NCBI RefSeq assembly: GCF_000337515.1 | Contig: NZ_AOIQ01000010.1 | Location: 1 to 64,000 of the forward strand | Origin: Halovivax asiaticus JCM 14624 | Lineage (GTDB): Archaea; Halobacteriota; Halobacteria; Halobacteriales; Natrialbaceae | Reading direction: 5' to 3' | DNA: 64,000 nt | Shown: positions 8,004 to 17,122 of the stretch, piece by piece | Layout of the letters: each line of letters starts with the position of its first letter | How positions within the stretch are numbered: position 1 is the stretch's first letter | Notes under the pieces: generated by a model | Databases searched by the model: none | Told to the model about the DNA's origin: nothing | What the model saw: only the letters and a program-made list of their open reading frames with translations | Made by a program: the position numbers and the translations under genes

Positions 8004-9763
8004 CGGTCGTCACCCCGGGATGACGAGCGGTCGACGTCGTCTGAAGTGGCGTCATCCCAGTTTGGAGCGTCGGCTCCCTCGACCGGAGCGCCGTCGACGA
8101 CCGACTCACGCGCCCGCTCCAGAACCATCGAGCAGGGTTCGTGACAGGGAAACGATCCGTTCACTCGCGGAACATCGACGGCCTCCCCGTCGTCGTACTC
8201 CCAGCGCCGACGCTTCAAACACGCGTCGTCAACACAGCACGTGCGGACGACGGCGTCGACGGCCGACCGGTCGAGCGCGGCGACCCGGTCGTAGATGCCC
8301 GTCTGGCGGTCGGCGGTCGCCCGGAAGTTGGTGACGTCGAGCGACCCCTCGCGCTCGCGGGCCCAGTCGGCGATCGTCGCCGGATAGACGGTCTCGACGG
8401 CGCGGACGAGCGTCGCCCCGTCGAGTCCGGGGCAGTACCAGCCGGTCGGGAGCGTCGGGGCCGATCGAAGCGGGCGGAACTCGCCCTGCTCGTCGACGCG
8501 GACGCGGTCGCGAAGGTCGCGCAGCCGATCGAGTCTGTCGAGCGCGGCAGGGGTCGCTCCACGATCGGCTTCGTGGCGCAGTTCGTACGTTCGGGAGCCG
8601 TCGGCCAGCGTCGACCCAGCGACCTGCAGTTCGCCCCACGTGCGCATCACTCGCCCGCCCGATCGCGTCCGGCGTGCGTTCGCCGTCGCTCGCGGTTTCT
8701 CCGGATCCGAAGCGGATGGGGGCGACCGGCGAGACGCGGCCCCCGCTTCAGTGCCCCTACGCCCGGCCTCGATCCACCGCAGGAACGTCCGTCCGGACCG
8801 GGTCGTCGGTTCTCGGGCGGCAGCCCGAAAACCGAGAGCACCGTCCGCCGTCGAATCGCGACGATTCATCTCCGACGAGTCGCGGCGTCCGTTCGCCGAC
8901 GAGGCGTGGCGATCGGTCGACGGCGCGAGGGCACGGTCGGATCCGTTATCCGTACCGGCGGCTGCCTCACTCGCTCGCTCGACGATCACGTCCGCGAGAC
9001 GAGGGTCGGTCCCGACTGGACCGGCATACCAGACGCGGCGGCCGTCGACATCGGTCGGAACTGCATAGTCGCCGGATCCCTCGGCCAGACCCGCAGCGGC
9101 CGGAACATCCGCCCGGACGTGTCGGCCCTCGGCGACGAACAGCGGGACCAGCACCACCTCGTCGGTCGCGAAGTGATCGGTCAGGGTACCGACCGAGGGC
9201 GACTCGTCCAGGTAGAGCGCTCGCACCTCGTCGAACCGGTCCCAGTCCCGGATTCGCGCCGCATGCGCGCGGGCCGCCGCCGCGCTGTTCTCGTTGCGTT
9301 CGGTGCCGTGAGCGACGATCGCGAGGCCGAGGTCGTCACCGAGGTGACGGTCGCCCGCGACGCGGCCGGCCCGTTCGACGATGACGTCGGTCACCGCGTC
9401 GTGCGTCCCGACGGGCGACGCGTACCTGACGGTGCCGTCCACGTCCGGGGTCGACTGCCCCCCCAGGCCGAGTTCTCGGGGGATCACTTCCTTCGTGAAG
9501 TACCCCGCCGCGATGAACAACGGGACGACGATCGCGTTGTCGGTCTCGACGGTCCGCAGGACCGACCGCGGCGACGGCGCTTCCTTCCAGAGGGCCGTTC
9601 GAACGTCGGCGAAGACGTCGCGATCGCGGAGGGTGTCGGCGTGCGCGTAGACGGGAGTCGCCGATCGAGCGTCGTGGTGCGAGCCGTGCCCGACGATCAC
9701 GAGCGTCGTCGACGCGAGCGGCGCGGACGAACCGACCCGCCGTCCCGAGACGCCCTCAGGCAT
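8000..9763 (-). CDS. CbiX-DR2241 fusion: sirohydrochlorin chelatase with Fe-S domain
   Basis: 587 residues from the ATG at 9763. Two CbiX chelatase units lie in tandem: TTLVIVGHGSHH near residue 16 and LGLAIVAHGTERNENS near residue 155, each with the metal-binding His after the first strand. After a ~110-residue Arg/Ser-rich linker comes a DR2241-type domain (starting MRTWGELQVAG) with five Cys near the C-terminus (RTCCVDDAC, FPCHEPC), probably a 4Fe-4S site. Deinococcus DR2241 has the same layout. It likely inserts Fe2+ into sirohydrochlorin. The linker contains an ATG at 8647 that could restart the DR2241 part as a separate protein. Confidence 0.87.
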   Translation of the reverse strand: MPEGVSGRRVGSSAPLASTTLVIVGHGSHHDARSATPVYAHADTLRDRDVFADVRTALWKEAPSPRSVLRTVETDNAIVVPLFIAAGYFTKEVIPRELGLGGQSTPDVDGTVRYASPVGTHDAVTDVIVERAGRVAGDRHLGDDLGLAIVAHGTERNENSAAAARAHAARIRDWDRFDEVRALYLDESPSVGTLTDHFATDEVVLVPLFVAEGRHVRADVPAAAGLAEGSGDYAVPTDVDGRRVWYAGPVGTDPRLADVIVERASEAAAGTDNGSDRALAPSTDRHASSANGRRDSSEMNRRDSTADGALGFRAAAREPTTRSGRTFLRWIEAGRRGTEAGAASRRSPPSASDPEKPRATANARRTRSGGRVMRTWGELQVAGSTLADGSRTYELRHEADRGATPAALDRLDRLRDLRDRVRVDEQGEFRPLRSAPTLPTGWYCPGLDGATLVRAVETVYPATIADWAREREGSLDVTNFRATADRQTGIYDRVAALDRSAVDAVVRTCCVDDACLKRRRWEYDDGEAVDVPRVNGSFPCHEPCSMVLERARESVVDGAPVEGADAPNWDDATSDDVDRSSSRGDDR

Positions 9764-10073
9764 CGTCCTCCCGCCGTTCGGCGAGGTGTTCCCAGATTTC
9801 CGTACAGCCGCTCCCGACGGGAACGTCGCGGAGGTGGGCGGCATCGGCCGCCCGCTCGTCGCGTTCACCGCCCGTTCGTTCGTCGCGTTCCTCGCCTGCC
9901 CGCTCGTCGTCCGGCTGCAGGTCGCATTCTCCGTCCCTCAGTTCGTCGGAATCGATCGTCCGTCCGGCGCGGTCCGCCGACGCATCCGTCCCGTCCGACG
10001 GGTCCCCTCCGTCCGTTTCGTCCACGCACGAGTCGGCCGTCGAACCCGTCTTCGGACTCGGCTCGTCCGTCAT
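9756..10073 (-). CDS. Small acidic protein leading the siroheme operon
   Basis: 105 residues, mostly Asp/Glu/Gly/Arg-rich and probably disordered, with a structured-looking C-terminus (VPVGSGCTEIWEHLAERREDD) carrying one Cys and Trp. Family not recognised. Its last codons overlap the CbiX-DR2241 start by 8 bases, so translation is probably coupled. The C-terminal CTEIWEHL piece is the part to search; it might recruit the chelatase or an Fe-S partner, but that is inference. Confidence 0.65.
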   Translation of the reverse strand: MTDEPSPKTGSTADSCVDETDGGDPSDGTDASADRAGRTIDSDELRDGECDLQPDDERAGEERDERTGGERDERAADAAHLRDVPVGSGCTEIWEHLAERREDDA

Positions 10074-10702
10074 GGCCGATCACCGTGGTGGTTCGCGTCG
10101 TCGAACGCCGATTGCAGCAGTCGTGTCGTGCAGGCTCGGGGTGTCGGCATGGGCGAGCCGTCGCGTCGACCGTCTATAGCAGGTCTCACCGCGTCACGTC
10201 TGTCCGGCGAACCGACACCGGGTCGATTATTGCCGCCACCCGCGACGGACCGGGCAGACCGTTCGAGGAGGAAACCGAAGAAAATCGGGCATCCATGCCG
10301 GATTGGTTGTGAATCGGCGCAGGGACGGTTCGGAATCGAAGCCAGCGCGCGAGGGACGCGACGGTTTCCGTTCGTTCCGAGTGTCACCGGTGGGCGCCCC
10401 GGACGGGCGTCCGAGGCCCGACCGGGCGAAACGCCGCCGATCGGTGCGAAGCAGCCGGATGTTTCGGATCCTGGACGCGGACGACGCGCCCGGTAACGGG
10501 CGACCGGTCGACGCGAACGGAGCGAATACGTCGGCAAGCGTTGCCACCGTTTCGAACCCCTGTCAGTTCGTGCCTGGACGCCCAGCTACATCCACCGGGG
10601 TGTCGATTGACCGCCCACGATGACTCACCCACGAGCGATCGAGTCCGTGACCGCAGTACCGTCCGATCGGCGACCGACGTCGGTTTCCGGGGTGATTCGG
10701 CC
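10074..10702. other. Divergent control region between siroheme operon and reductase genes
   Basis: 629 bases without a convincing gene; the 155-residue minus frame at 10070-10537 is Arg/Pro-rich and looks like noise. AT-rich spots occur near 10228-10238 and 10276-10290. A short inverted repeat GGCAT-cc-ATGCC lies at 10288-10299. Both operons need promoters here, so shared regulation by a nitrogen or sulfur regulator is plausible, but I see no known operator. Confidence 0.6.
10689..10696 (+). promoter_or_regulatory. Shine-Dalgarno that sets the GTG start of the reductase
   Basis: GGGGTGAT, closely matching the anti-SD core GGAGGTGAT, ends six bases before the GTG at 10703. It selects this GTG over the ATG at 10541. 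Confidence 0.65.
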
Positions 10703-12421
10703 GTGAACGCCGTCGAGGCGTACAAGCGGGAGAAGCACCCGCTCGACGTGATCGCAGACGTGCGGGAGTACGCCGCGGACGGGTTGTCGTTCGCGGAGAT
10801 CGAGGAGCGCGCGGGCGACGGCGAGTGGGAGCGGCTGAAGTGGGCCGGCATGTACGCCCACGGCAAGCAGGACGACTACTTCATGCTGCGGACGAAAGCG
10901 CCCGGCGGGTTCCTCACCCCTGAACAGGCCGAAGTGATCGGCGAAGTCGCCGACGAGTTCGCGACCGCACCCGAGGCGTTCGGCGGCGCCGAGCAAAACG
11001 AGTTGTGGGGCGACGCCTTCCTGGACCTGACCACTCGCCAGGACGTCCAGATGCACTGGATCGAGATCGAAGACGTCCCCGAGATCTGGGATCGATACGA
11101 CGCGGTCGGGCTCACGACCGTGCAGGGCTGTGGCGACTCCGCACGGAACGTGCTGGGCTGTCCCGCAGCCGGGCTGGACGACCACGAGTGCTTCGACGCC
11201 CAGCCGGTCGTCGACGCTGTGACTGACTTCTTCACCGAAAATCGCGAGTACGCCAACCTTCCGCGGAAGTTCAAGCTGACCATCACGGGGTGTGCCCACG
11301 ACTGCGCCCAGTCCCAGATCAACGACGTGGGGCTGACACCGGCCCAGAAGGACCTCGACGGGGAGCCTTACTACGGCTTCCACGCCCGCGTCGGCGGCGG
11401 CCTCTCGGACGGGCCGCGCATGGCCTCGGAACTCGACGTGTTCGTCCGCCCAAAGGACGCCGTCGAGTTCTGCCGCGCCGTCGCCCAGACGTTCAAAGAA
11501 CTCGGCGACCGCGAGAACCGTGGCGTCTGCCGGATGCGTTACCTCGTCGAACAGCTGGGGCCCGATGCGTTCGAGGAAGCGGTCCGGGACCGGTGTTCGG
11601 CCGACCTCCGCGAGCGCGGCGAAGACCTCACCGAGGGGTACGTCGGCGATCACGTCGGCGTCCACGACCAGAAGCAAGCGGGGCTCACGTACGTCGGCTT
11701 CAACGTGGTCGGCGGGCGGATGGGCGGCGACGAGTTCGCGGCCGCCGCCCGCGCTGCGCGAAAGTACGGCACCGACGAGGCCTCGGTCAGACTCGCGACC
11801 GACCAGAACTTCCTCATCACGCACGTCCCCGCAGAGAACGTCGACGACCTGCTCGCCGAGCCGTTCGCGGCGGACTACCAGCCGAACCCCGGTCCGTTCT
11901 CACGGGGGGCGGTCGGCTGCACGGGCAACGAATTCTGTAACTACGCCATCATCGAGACCAAAAAGCGCACGAAACGCTGGGCGCGCGAACTCGACGCTCG
12001 TATCGAGACGCCGCCGGGCCTCGACGTCGTGCGGCTGCACATGTCGGGCTGCTCGGCCTCCTGCGCCCAGCCCCAGATCGCGGATATCGGCCTTCGGGGG
12101 GAGACGGTGGCGGTGGACGCCGATGCGCTCGATCGCGATGTGACCGCGAACGACGAGGGGGACGCCCTCGTCGAGGGGATGGACATCGGCCTCGGCGGGG
12201 CGCTCGGCGGCGACAACGCCTTTCTCGACTGGGTCGAGACGGCCGTTCCCGCCGACGCCGTCGTGCCGGCGCTCGAAGCGCTCTTCGCGGTGTACGTCGC
12301 CGAGCGGGCGGGCGGCGAGCGGTTCTACGAGTGGACTCGCCGGACCGATAACGACCGCCTGCGAGCGCTCATGCGCCGGGCCGACGCGCCGGTTTCCCGC
12401 GGGGTGGCACACGATGACTGA
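10703..12421 (+). CDS. nirA: Siroheme/4Fe-4S nitrite (or sulfite) reductase, NirA type
   Basis: 572 residues from a GTG start supported by a strong SD; the family begins with a similar KREKxxLDV segment. Two NIR_SIR ferredoxin-like halves are followed by siroheme/4Fe-4S motifs. The cluster ligands are C406 and C412 (GCTGNEFC) plus C450 and C454 (SGCSASC). The N-terminal half has the parallel TVQGCGDSARNVLGCP and TGCAHDCAQ. Such enzymes reduce nitrite to ammonium or sulfite to sulfide with six electrons; the sequence alone does not separate the two. The next gene, overlapping by 8 bases, is an F420-type oxidoreductase that may feed it electrons. Confidence 0.9.
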   Translation: MNAVEAYKREKHPLDVIADVREYAADGLSFAEIEERAGDGEWERLKWAGMYAHGKQDDYFMLRTKAPGGFLTPEQAEVIGEVADEFATAPEAFGGAEQNELWGDAFLDLTTRQDVQMHWIEIEDVPEIWDRYDAVGLTTVQGCGDSARNVLGCPAAGLDDHECFDAQPVVDAVTDFFTENREYANLPRKFKLTITGCAHDCAQSQINDVGLTPAQKDLDGEPYYGFHARVGGGLSDGPRMASELDVFVRPKDAVEFCRAVAQTFKELGDRENRGVCRMRYLVEQLGPDAFEEAVRDRCSADLRERGEDLTEGYVGDHVGVHDQKQAGLTYVGFNVVGGRMGGDEFAAAARAARKYGTDEASVRLATDQNFLITHVPAENVDDLLAEPFAADYQPNPGPFSRGAVGCTGNEFCNYAIIETKKRTKRWARELDARIETPPGLDVVRLHMSGCSASCAQPQIADIGLRGETVAVDADALDRDVTANDEGDALVEGMDIGLGGALGGDNAFLDWVETAVPADAVVPALEALFAVYVAERAGGERFYEWTRRTDNDRLRALMRRADAPVSRGVAHDD

Positions 12422-13805
12422 CGACGAGTCGGGGCTCCGGACCGACGGCGGTGCGCGACCGACCAACGTGGACGAGTCGGGCAGTCTCGGCGACGTCGAG
12501 TTCACCGAGCCCGCGGTCGGGCAGAGCCAGGACGTGGACAGTCCGGACGCGGATCCGACCGTCAGACCCGGGGTCCCCAACGGGGTGGAACTCGAGACGC
12601 CGAGCTACGCCATCCGGGCGGAGATGAACGACATCGAGACGCCCGAGGATAAGACGTGGTTCATGGAGCTCGACGAGGCCGTCATCGAGGCGGATCGCTG
12701 CATCCAGTGTGGGACCTGCGTCGCGGCCTGCCCGTCCGATTCCATCGGGGTCGGTGACGACGGCAAACCGGAACTCGTGAAGATGTGCACCGGCTGTTCG
12801 CTGTGCTGGGACTTCTGTCCGCGGGGCGGGCTGCGCTACGAGCGCCAGTGGAAGATCACGGGCGGCGACGACAACGTCTCGGGTGCCGGCGATCCGATCA
12901 CTGAGTTCTCAGCGCGGGTCACCGAGGACTGGCGCCGCGGCGCACAGGACGGCGGCGTCGTCACGTCGATCCTGTCACACCTGCTCGCCGCGGGCGAGAT
13001 CGACGGCGCGCTCGTCGCCACGGAGTCCGACGAGAATCCCTGGAAGGCCGAATCCTTCCTGGCGACGACCCGCGAGGAGCTGATCGAGAGCGCCGGGTCG
13101 TTCTACAACCAGACGATGGCGCTGGGCAACCTCGACCTCTCGCAGTGGGAACACAAGCTGCCCGACGAAGAGCCGGAGGACCTCAGCCTCGCCGTCGTCG
13201 GCACGCCCTGCGAGATCGAGGGGATCCGCGCACTGCAGGACTTCGACTGGGACCTGCAGGCCCAGGAGGCCGGCCTCCGGGCCGTCGAGTACCGCATCGC
13301 CCTGATGTGTACGAAGAACTTCAACTACCAGCGGCTTCTCGGCGAGGAACTCGAATCGAAGCGGGGAATCTCGCCCGATGAGATCGGGAAGATGGACGTC
13401 ATCGAGGGAGAGATGCGCGTTTACGACGACGAGCTCGATCTCCTCCTGGCGGAAGACGTTGCGGACTTCCACGACGCCACGCTGAAGGGCTGTGACGAGT
13501 GCGCCGACTTCACCGGCTACACGGCGGACCTCACGGTCGGCTCCGTCGGCTCGTCCGACGCGTTCTCCTCCGTCATCGTCCGCACCGAACGCGGCCTGCA
13601 GGCGTGGGAGCTCGCCGAACCCGACCTCGAGTACCACGATCTCGAGGACCGAAGCGCCATCGGCAAGCTCCAGAGCTGGGACAAGAAGAAAGCGTTCGAC
13701 TCGCTCGAACGCCCCTTCGATCCCGACGCGCCGCGGTTCATCGACTACACCGACCACGCCGACTGGTACGACACTGAACTGAATCCCCACGAAGCGGGCC
13801 ACTGA
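12414..13805 (+). CDS. Coenzyme F420 dehydrogenase-type (FrhB-like) iron-sulfur flavoprotein
   Basis: 463 residues. A ~70-residue acidic tail precedes two 4Fe-4S motifs: C96/C99/C102/C106 (CIQCGTCVAAC) and C125/C128/C131/C135 (CTGCSLCWDFC). The FrhB/FpoF N- and C-terminal domains follow, with VVGTPCEIEGIRALQ, ALMCTKNFNY and KGCDECADFTGYTADLTVGSVG. FrhB/FpoF proteins carry FAD and exchange hydride with coenzyme F420. The start codon lies inside the nirA stop region (8-base overlap), so the two are almost certainly co-translated. The likely role is an F420H2-oxidising partner of the reductase, comparable to the fused Fsr of methanogens; this is inference from context. Confidence 0.87.
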   Translation: MTDDESGLRTDGGARPTNVDESGSLGDVEFTEPAVGQSQDVDSPDADPTVRPGVPNGVELETPSYAIRAEMNDIETPEDKTWFMELDEAVIEADRCIQCGTCVAACPSDSIGVGDDGKPELVKMCTGCSLCWDFCPRGGLRYERQWKITGGDDNVSGAGDPITEFSARVTEDWRRGAQDGGVVTSILSHLLAAGEIDGALVATESDENPWKAESFLATTREELIESAGSFYNQTMALGNLDLSQWEHKLPDEEPEDLSLAVVGTPCEIEGIRALQDFDWDLQAQEAGLRAVEYRIALMCTKNFNYQRLLGEELESKRGISPDEIGKMDVIEGEMRVYDDELDLLLAEDVADFHDATLKGCDECADFTGYTADLTVGSVGSSDAFSSVIVRTERGLQAWELAEPDLEYHDLEDRSAIGKLQSWDKKKAFDSLERPFDPDAPRFIDYTDHADWYDTELNPHEAGH

Positions 13806-14131
13806 CACCCGGGCGGATCACCCGGCGACGATTCGGGTCGGGCACCGCTCGACGACTCGACTCGATCGCCGTTCGTCGGGTCGGGTCGATCGGCCGCCGC
13901 CCCACCGCGTTCGGCGGGCGACGACGGCGTATTCCGACCGGTATCGATGCGGAAAGATCACTCCCGATACCGCACGGCCACCGTCATTCTTGCGTTCGAG
14001 CAGCCGTTTCGCGGGTTCGTCACCGTTCGTGCAATATTCGCGCGATCATCCGTGCATCATCCAGATTCGGCGGGCGCAGAGCGTAGAAACACGCTGGTTT
14101 TATCAGGGCTGATAGTGGATTTGGAGACGCT
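13806..14131 (+). promoter_or_regulatory. Gap with possible terminator and the aconitase promoter
   Basis: 326 bases, no gene seen. Just after the F420-type gene a hairpin CCGGG-7-CCCGG (13809-13825) may terminate that operon. At 14098-14104 TTTTATC lies 28-34 bases before the aconitase ATG, the position of a TATA box for a leaderless transcript. Confidence 0.55.
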
Positions 14132-16102
14132 ATGGGACAAACACTTACCGAGAAGATTCTCGAGGATCACCTCGTCGAGGGCGACCTCGAAACTGGCGAG
14201 GAGATCGGCATCGAGATCGATCAGGTCCTCACACAGGACACGACGGGAACGATGGTCTGGCTGCAGTTCGAGGCGATGGGGCTGGACGAAGTCCAGACCG
14301 AGATCGCCGCCCAGTACTGTGACCACCAGACCTACCAGTTCGACTTCAAGAACACGGACGACCACCGCTTCCTGCGCTCCGCTGCCGGCACCTACGGCGC
14401 TCACTTCTCTCGCCCCGGCAACGGTATCTGCCACAACGTCCACCGCGAGAACTTCGCCGCCCCCGGCAAGACGCTACTGGGTTCCGACTCGCACACGCCG
14501 ACCCCCGGCGGTCTCGGCGAACTCGCCATCGGTGCCGGCGGGATCGACGTCACGGTCGCCATGGGCGGCGCGCCGTACTACATCGAGATGCCCGAAGTCG
14601 TCAACGTCCGCCTCGAGGGCGAACTGCCCGACTGGGCGACCGCGAAGGACGTCATCCTCGAACTTCTGCGACGCCTCACCGTGAAGGGCGGCGTTGGCAA
14701 GATTCTTGAGTACACGGGGCCGGGCGTCGAGACGCTCACCGCCCCCGAGCGGATGACGATCACGAACATGGGCACCGAACTCGGTGCGACCTCCTCGATC
14801 TTCCCGACCGACGAACAGACCGAGGACTACTTAGAACGCGTCGGCCGCGGCGGCGAGTACGTCCCGCTCCAGCCGGACGACGACGCCGAGTACGACGACG
14901 AGATCGTCGTCGACCTCTCGGACCTCGAACCGCTGATCGCACAGCCGTCGATGCCGGACAAGGTCGTCCCCGTCAGCGAGGTCGCTGGCACCGACGTCGA
15001 CCAGGTCATCGTCGGCTCCTGTACGAACGGCGCCTACGAGGACGTCCTCCCGGCCGCGAAGATGCTCGAGGGACGTGAGGTCAACAAGAAGACCGAGATG
15101 ATCGTCGCCCCGGGCTCGAAGCAGGCCTCCGAACTGCTCGCCCGCCAGGGCTGGGTCGCCGAGATGATGGCCGCCGGCGTCAACTTCTCCGAGGCGACCT
15201 GTGGCGCTTGCATCGGCATCGGCCACGTCCCGGCTTCCAACTCCGTCTCGCTGCGCACCTTCAACCGCAACTTCGAGGGGCGCTCAGGCATCGAGGACGA
15301 CAACGTCTACCTCTGCTCGCCGGAAGTCGCCGCCGCTGCCGCGCTCAAGGGCGAAATTATCGATCCGCGGGACCTGTCCGACGAGCTCGGCGACTTGGAG
15401 GCGCCCGGCTTCGAGCTCGCCGAAGAGTACAACGCCTCGAAGGCCGACCTCATCACCCCCGACGAGGCCGTCGACGACGAGCTCGTCAAGGGCCCGAACA
15501 TCGGCGAGGTACCACTGCGCGAGGGCATCGACGAGGACATCGAGGGTGAGGTCCTGCTCAAGATGGACGACAACATCACGACGGACCACATCATCCCCGC
15601 GACGCAGGACATCCTGATGTACCGCTCGAACATCGACAAGCTCTCGGAGTTCACACTCAGCCGCGTCGACGAGACCTTCGCCGACCGCGCGGCCGAGGCC
15701 GACGGCGGCGTCCTGCTCGCCGGCGAGAACTACGGCCAGGGCTCCTCCCGCGAACACGCCGCGATGTGTCCGATGCACCTGGGCGTCGAGGCCGTCCTCG
15801 CCCAGAGCTTCGCCCGGATCCACCGCGCGAATCTCTTCAACTTCGGCATCGTCCCGCTCGTCATCGACGAGGACGCCTACGACGGCATCGACCAGGGCGA
15901 CGAGGTCGAAATCGTCGAGGACGTCGAGACCGGCGTCTCCGAAGGGCGCTCCGAGTTCACCGTGACGGTCAACGGCGACGAGGAGTACACCGCGACGCTC
16001 GACGCCTCTCAGCGCGAACGCGACATTCTCGCCGCTGGCGGCAAACTCTCCTGGACCAAGGCACAGGCGCAGTCCGGATCCGACGCACCGGCAGACGACT
16101 GA
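14132..16102 (+). CDS. acn: Aconitate hydratase
   Basis: 656 residues, the size of the archaeal/bacterial single-chain aconitase related to mitochondrial aconitase. Marks: GSDSHTPTPGGLGELAIG, VGSCTNGAYED with the first cluster Cys, ATCGACIGIGHVPAS with the other two, and the swivel domain with QGSSREHAAMCP. It interconverts citrate and isocitrate in the TCA cycle through a 4Fe-4S cluster. It stands alone with its own TATA box. Codon use is strongly C/G-ending, as in highly expressed haloarchaeal genes. Confidence 0.96.
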   Translation: MGQTLTEKILEDHLVEGDLETGEEIGIEIDQVLTQDTTGTMVWLQFEAMGLDEVQTEIAAQYCDHQTYQFDFKNTDDHRFLRSAAGTYGAHFSRPGNGICHNVHRENFAAPGKTLLGSDSHTPTPGGLGELAIGAGGIDVTVAMGGAPYYIEMPEVVNVRLEGELPDWATAKDVILELLRRLTVKGGVGKILEYTGPGVETLTAPERMTITNMGTELGATSSIFPTDEQTEDYLERVGRGGEYVPLQPDDDAEYDDEIVVDLSDLEPLIAQPSMPDKVVPVSEVAGTDVDQVIVGSCTNGAYEDVLPAAKMLEGREVNKKTEMIVAPGSKQASELLARQGWVAEMMAAGVNFSEATCGACIGIGHVPASNSVSLRTFNRNFEGRSGIEDDNVYLCSPEVAAAAALKGEIIDPRDLSDELGDLEAPGFELAEEYNASKADLITPDEAVDDELVKGPNIGEVPLREGIDEDIEGEVLLKMDDNITTDHIIPATQDILMYRSNIDKLSEFTLSRVDETFADRAAEADGGVLLAGENYGQGSSREHAAMCPMHLGVEAVLAQSFARIHRANLFNFGIVPLVIDEDAYDGIDQGDEVEIVEDVETGVSEGRSEFTVTVNGDEEYTATLDASQRERDILAAGGKLSWTKAQAQSGSDAPADD

Positions 16103-16183
16103 CGCTTCCGACCTGTCGGATTTGTCTCTCTGTTTTTCGGCCGTCTGTCGGTTCACGCTCGGTCGATTCGTCGTTCGAGACGG

Positions 16184-17122
16184 TCACCGCGAGCCCGTCG
16201 GAAGCCGAATCGTGACGAGCGGCAGCGAGCCGTCGCTAGTTGCCTCCTCACCGGTGAGGAGAACGTCGAAAGCGCCGGTCACCGAGGTGTCATGGATGGA
16301 AGCGTCGCGCTCGCTGACGGTCGCCGTCACGCCTGCGCCCGTTCGAACAGTGGGTGGGCCGACCGACCCGCCGGGATCGGCCGACTCGGTCGAAACGGCA
16401 GCCTGATTCGCATCGGCAGCGACCGGCACGGACGGCTGATCGATGGCCGAGGACCGCTCGAACCGAACGAGAAGGCCCCCAGTCTGTCGAAATCCGGGAA
16501 CGGAAACCTGTCTGCAGCGGATGTGTGCTCCCGATCGGCCGTCGATCACCCCGAGACCGATCGAGTTCGGGCGCGCCCGCCGAGAGAGGACGATTTCGTA
16601 GTCTCCAGCCGAGATCACGGCGATTCCCGCAGCGTCGAGCGAGAGCGATCGCCGGAGGGTTGCTGTCGTCTCCCCCGTTTCCGATCGGGCCTGAAACGTC
16701 ACGGCGTCGGAGACGGGATCGAGCGGGTCTGCTGGCGAGATGGCGACAGTGTGAGCAGTGCCCGGGTCGAGCGCTGGGAGCGTGAGTGGCCGGGTGCCAC
16801 ACCGGGTCGTTCCCCCTCCGAGGCGACGAAATTGCAGCCCGTCGGCCCCAGACCGGAGGGAAACGGTCACCGACTCGGTCAGTCGATTCGCGATCGAAAC
16901 AGTCGCTGGTGCCGATCGCGAACCCTCGGCGTCGAAGAGGGTGCCACTCGCCTCGACGCCGTCACCGTCCTCGACGAGCCCGAGATACGCGTCCGCATCG
17001 TCGGCGGTGGCGACCGACACCCGTCTGTCGATCTCGGTGGTGGACGAGCCGAGGGTTCCGGCCGCCAGTAGCGTCCCCGAACCGAGGATGGCGAGCGCCG
17101 CTGCGCGTCTCGTGTACGTCAT
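16184..17122 (-). CDS. Secreted TasA/DUF1102-like protein, long form
   Basis: 312 residues. The N-terminus (TRRAAALAILGSGTLLAAG) is a signal peptide, followed by RRVSVATADDADAYLGL, the same signature found in the two shorter proteins at 18160 and 18680. Together they belong to the haloarchaeal DUF1102-like secreted group, whose N-termini resemble SipW-type substrates such as TasA. The rest is beta-rich and Thr/Ser/Ala-rich, with no catalytic motif. Its ATG overlaps the stop of the winged-helix gene by 4 bases. Being much longer than its relatives it could be a tip or minor subunit (inference). Confidence 0.7.
   Translation of the reverse strand: MTYTRRAAALAILGSGTLLAAGTLGSSTTEIDRRVSVATADDADAYLGLVEDGDGVEASGTLFDAEGSRSAPATVSIANRLTESVTVSLRSGADGLQFRRLGGGTTRCGTRPLTLPALDPGTAHTVAISPADPLDPVSDAVTFQARSETGETTATLRRSLSLDAAGIAVISAGDYEIVLSRRARPNSIGLGVIDGRSGAHIRCRQVSVPGFRQTGGLLVRFERSSAIDQPSVPVAADANQAAVSTESADPGGSVGPPTVRTGAGVTATVSERDASIHDTSVTGAFDVLLTGEEATSDGSLPLVTIRLPTGSR

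Noticed and set aside
8141-10312. 723-codon plus-strand open frame
   Set aside because: It is antisense to the CbiX-DR2241 and neighbouring genes, Arg/Ser-rich, with no family motif; a shadow of high-GC coding DNA.
10070-10537. 155-codon minus-strand frame in the divergent control region
   Set aside because: Arg/Pro-rich with no haloarchaeal acidity and covers the region where two promoters are needed.
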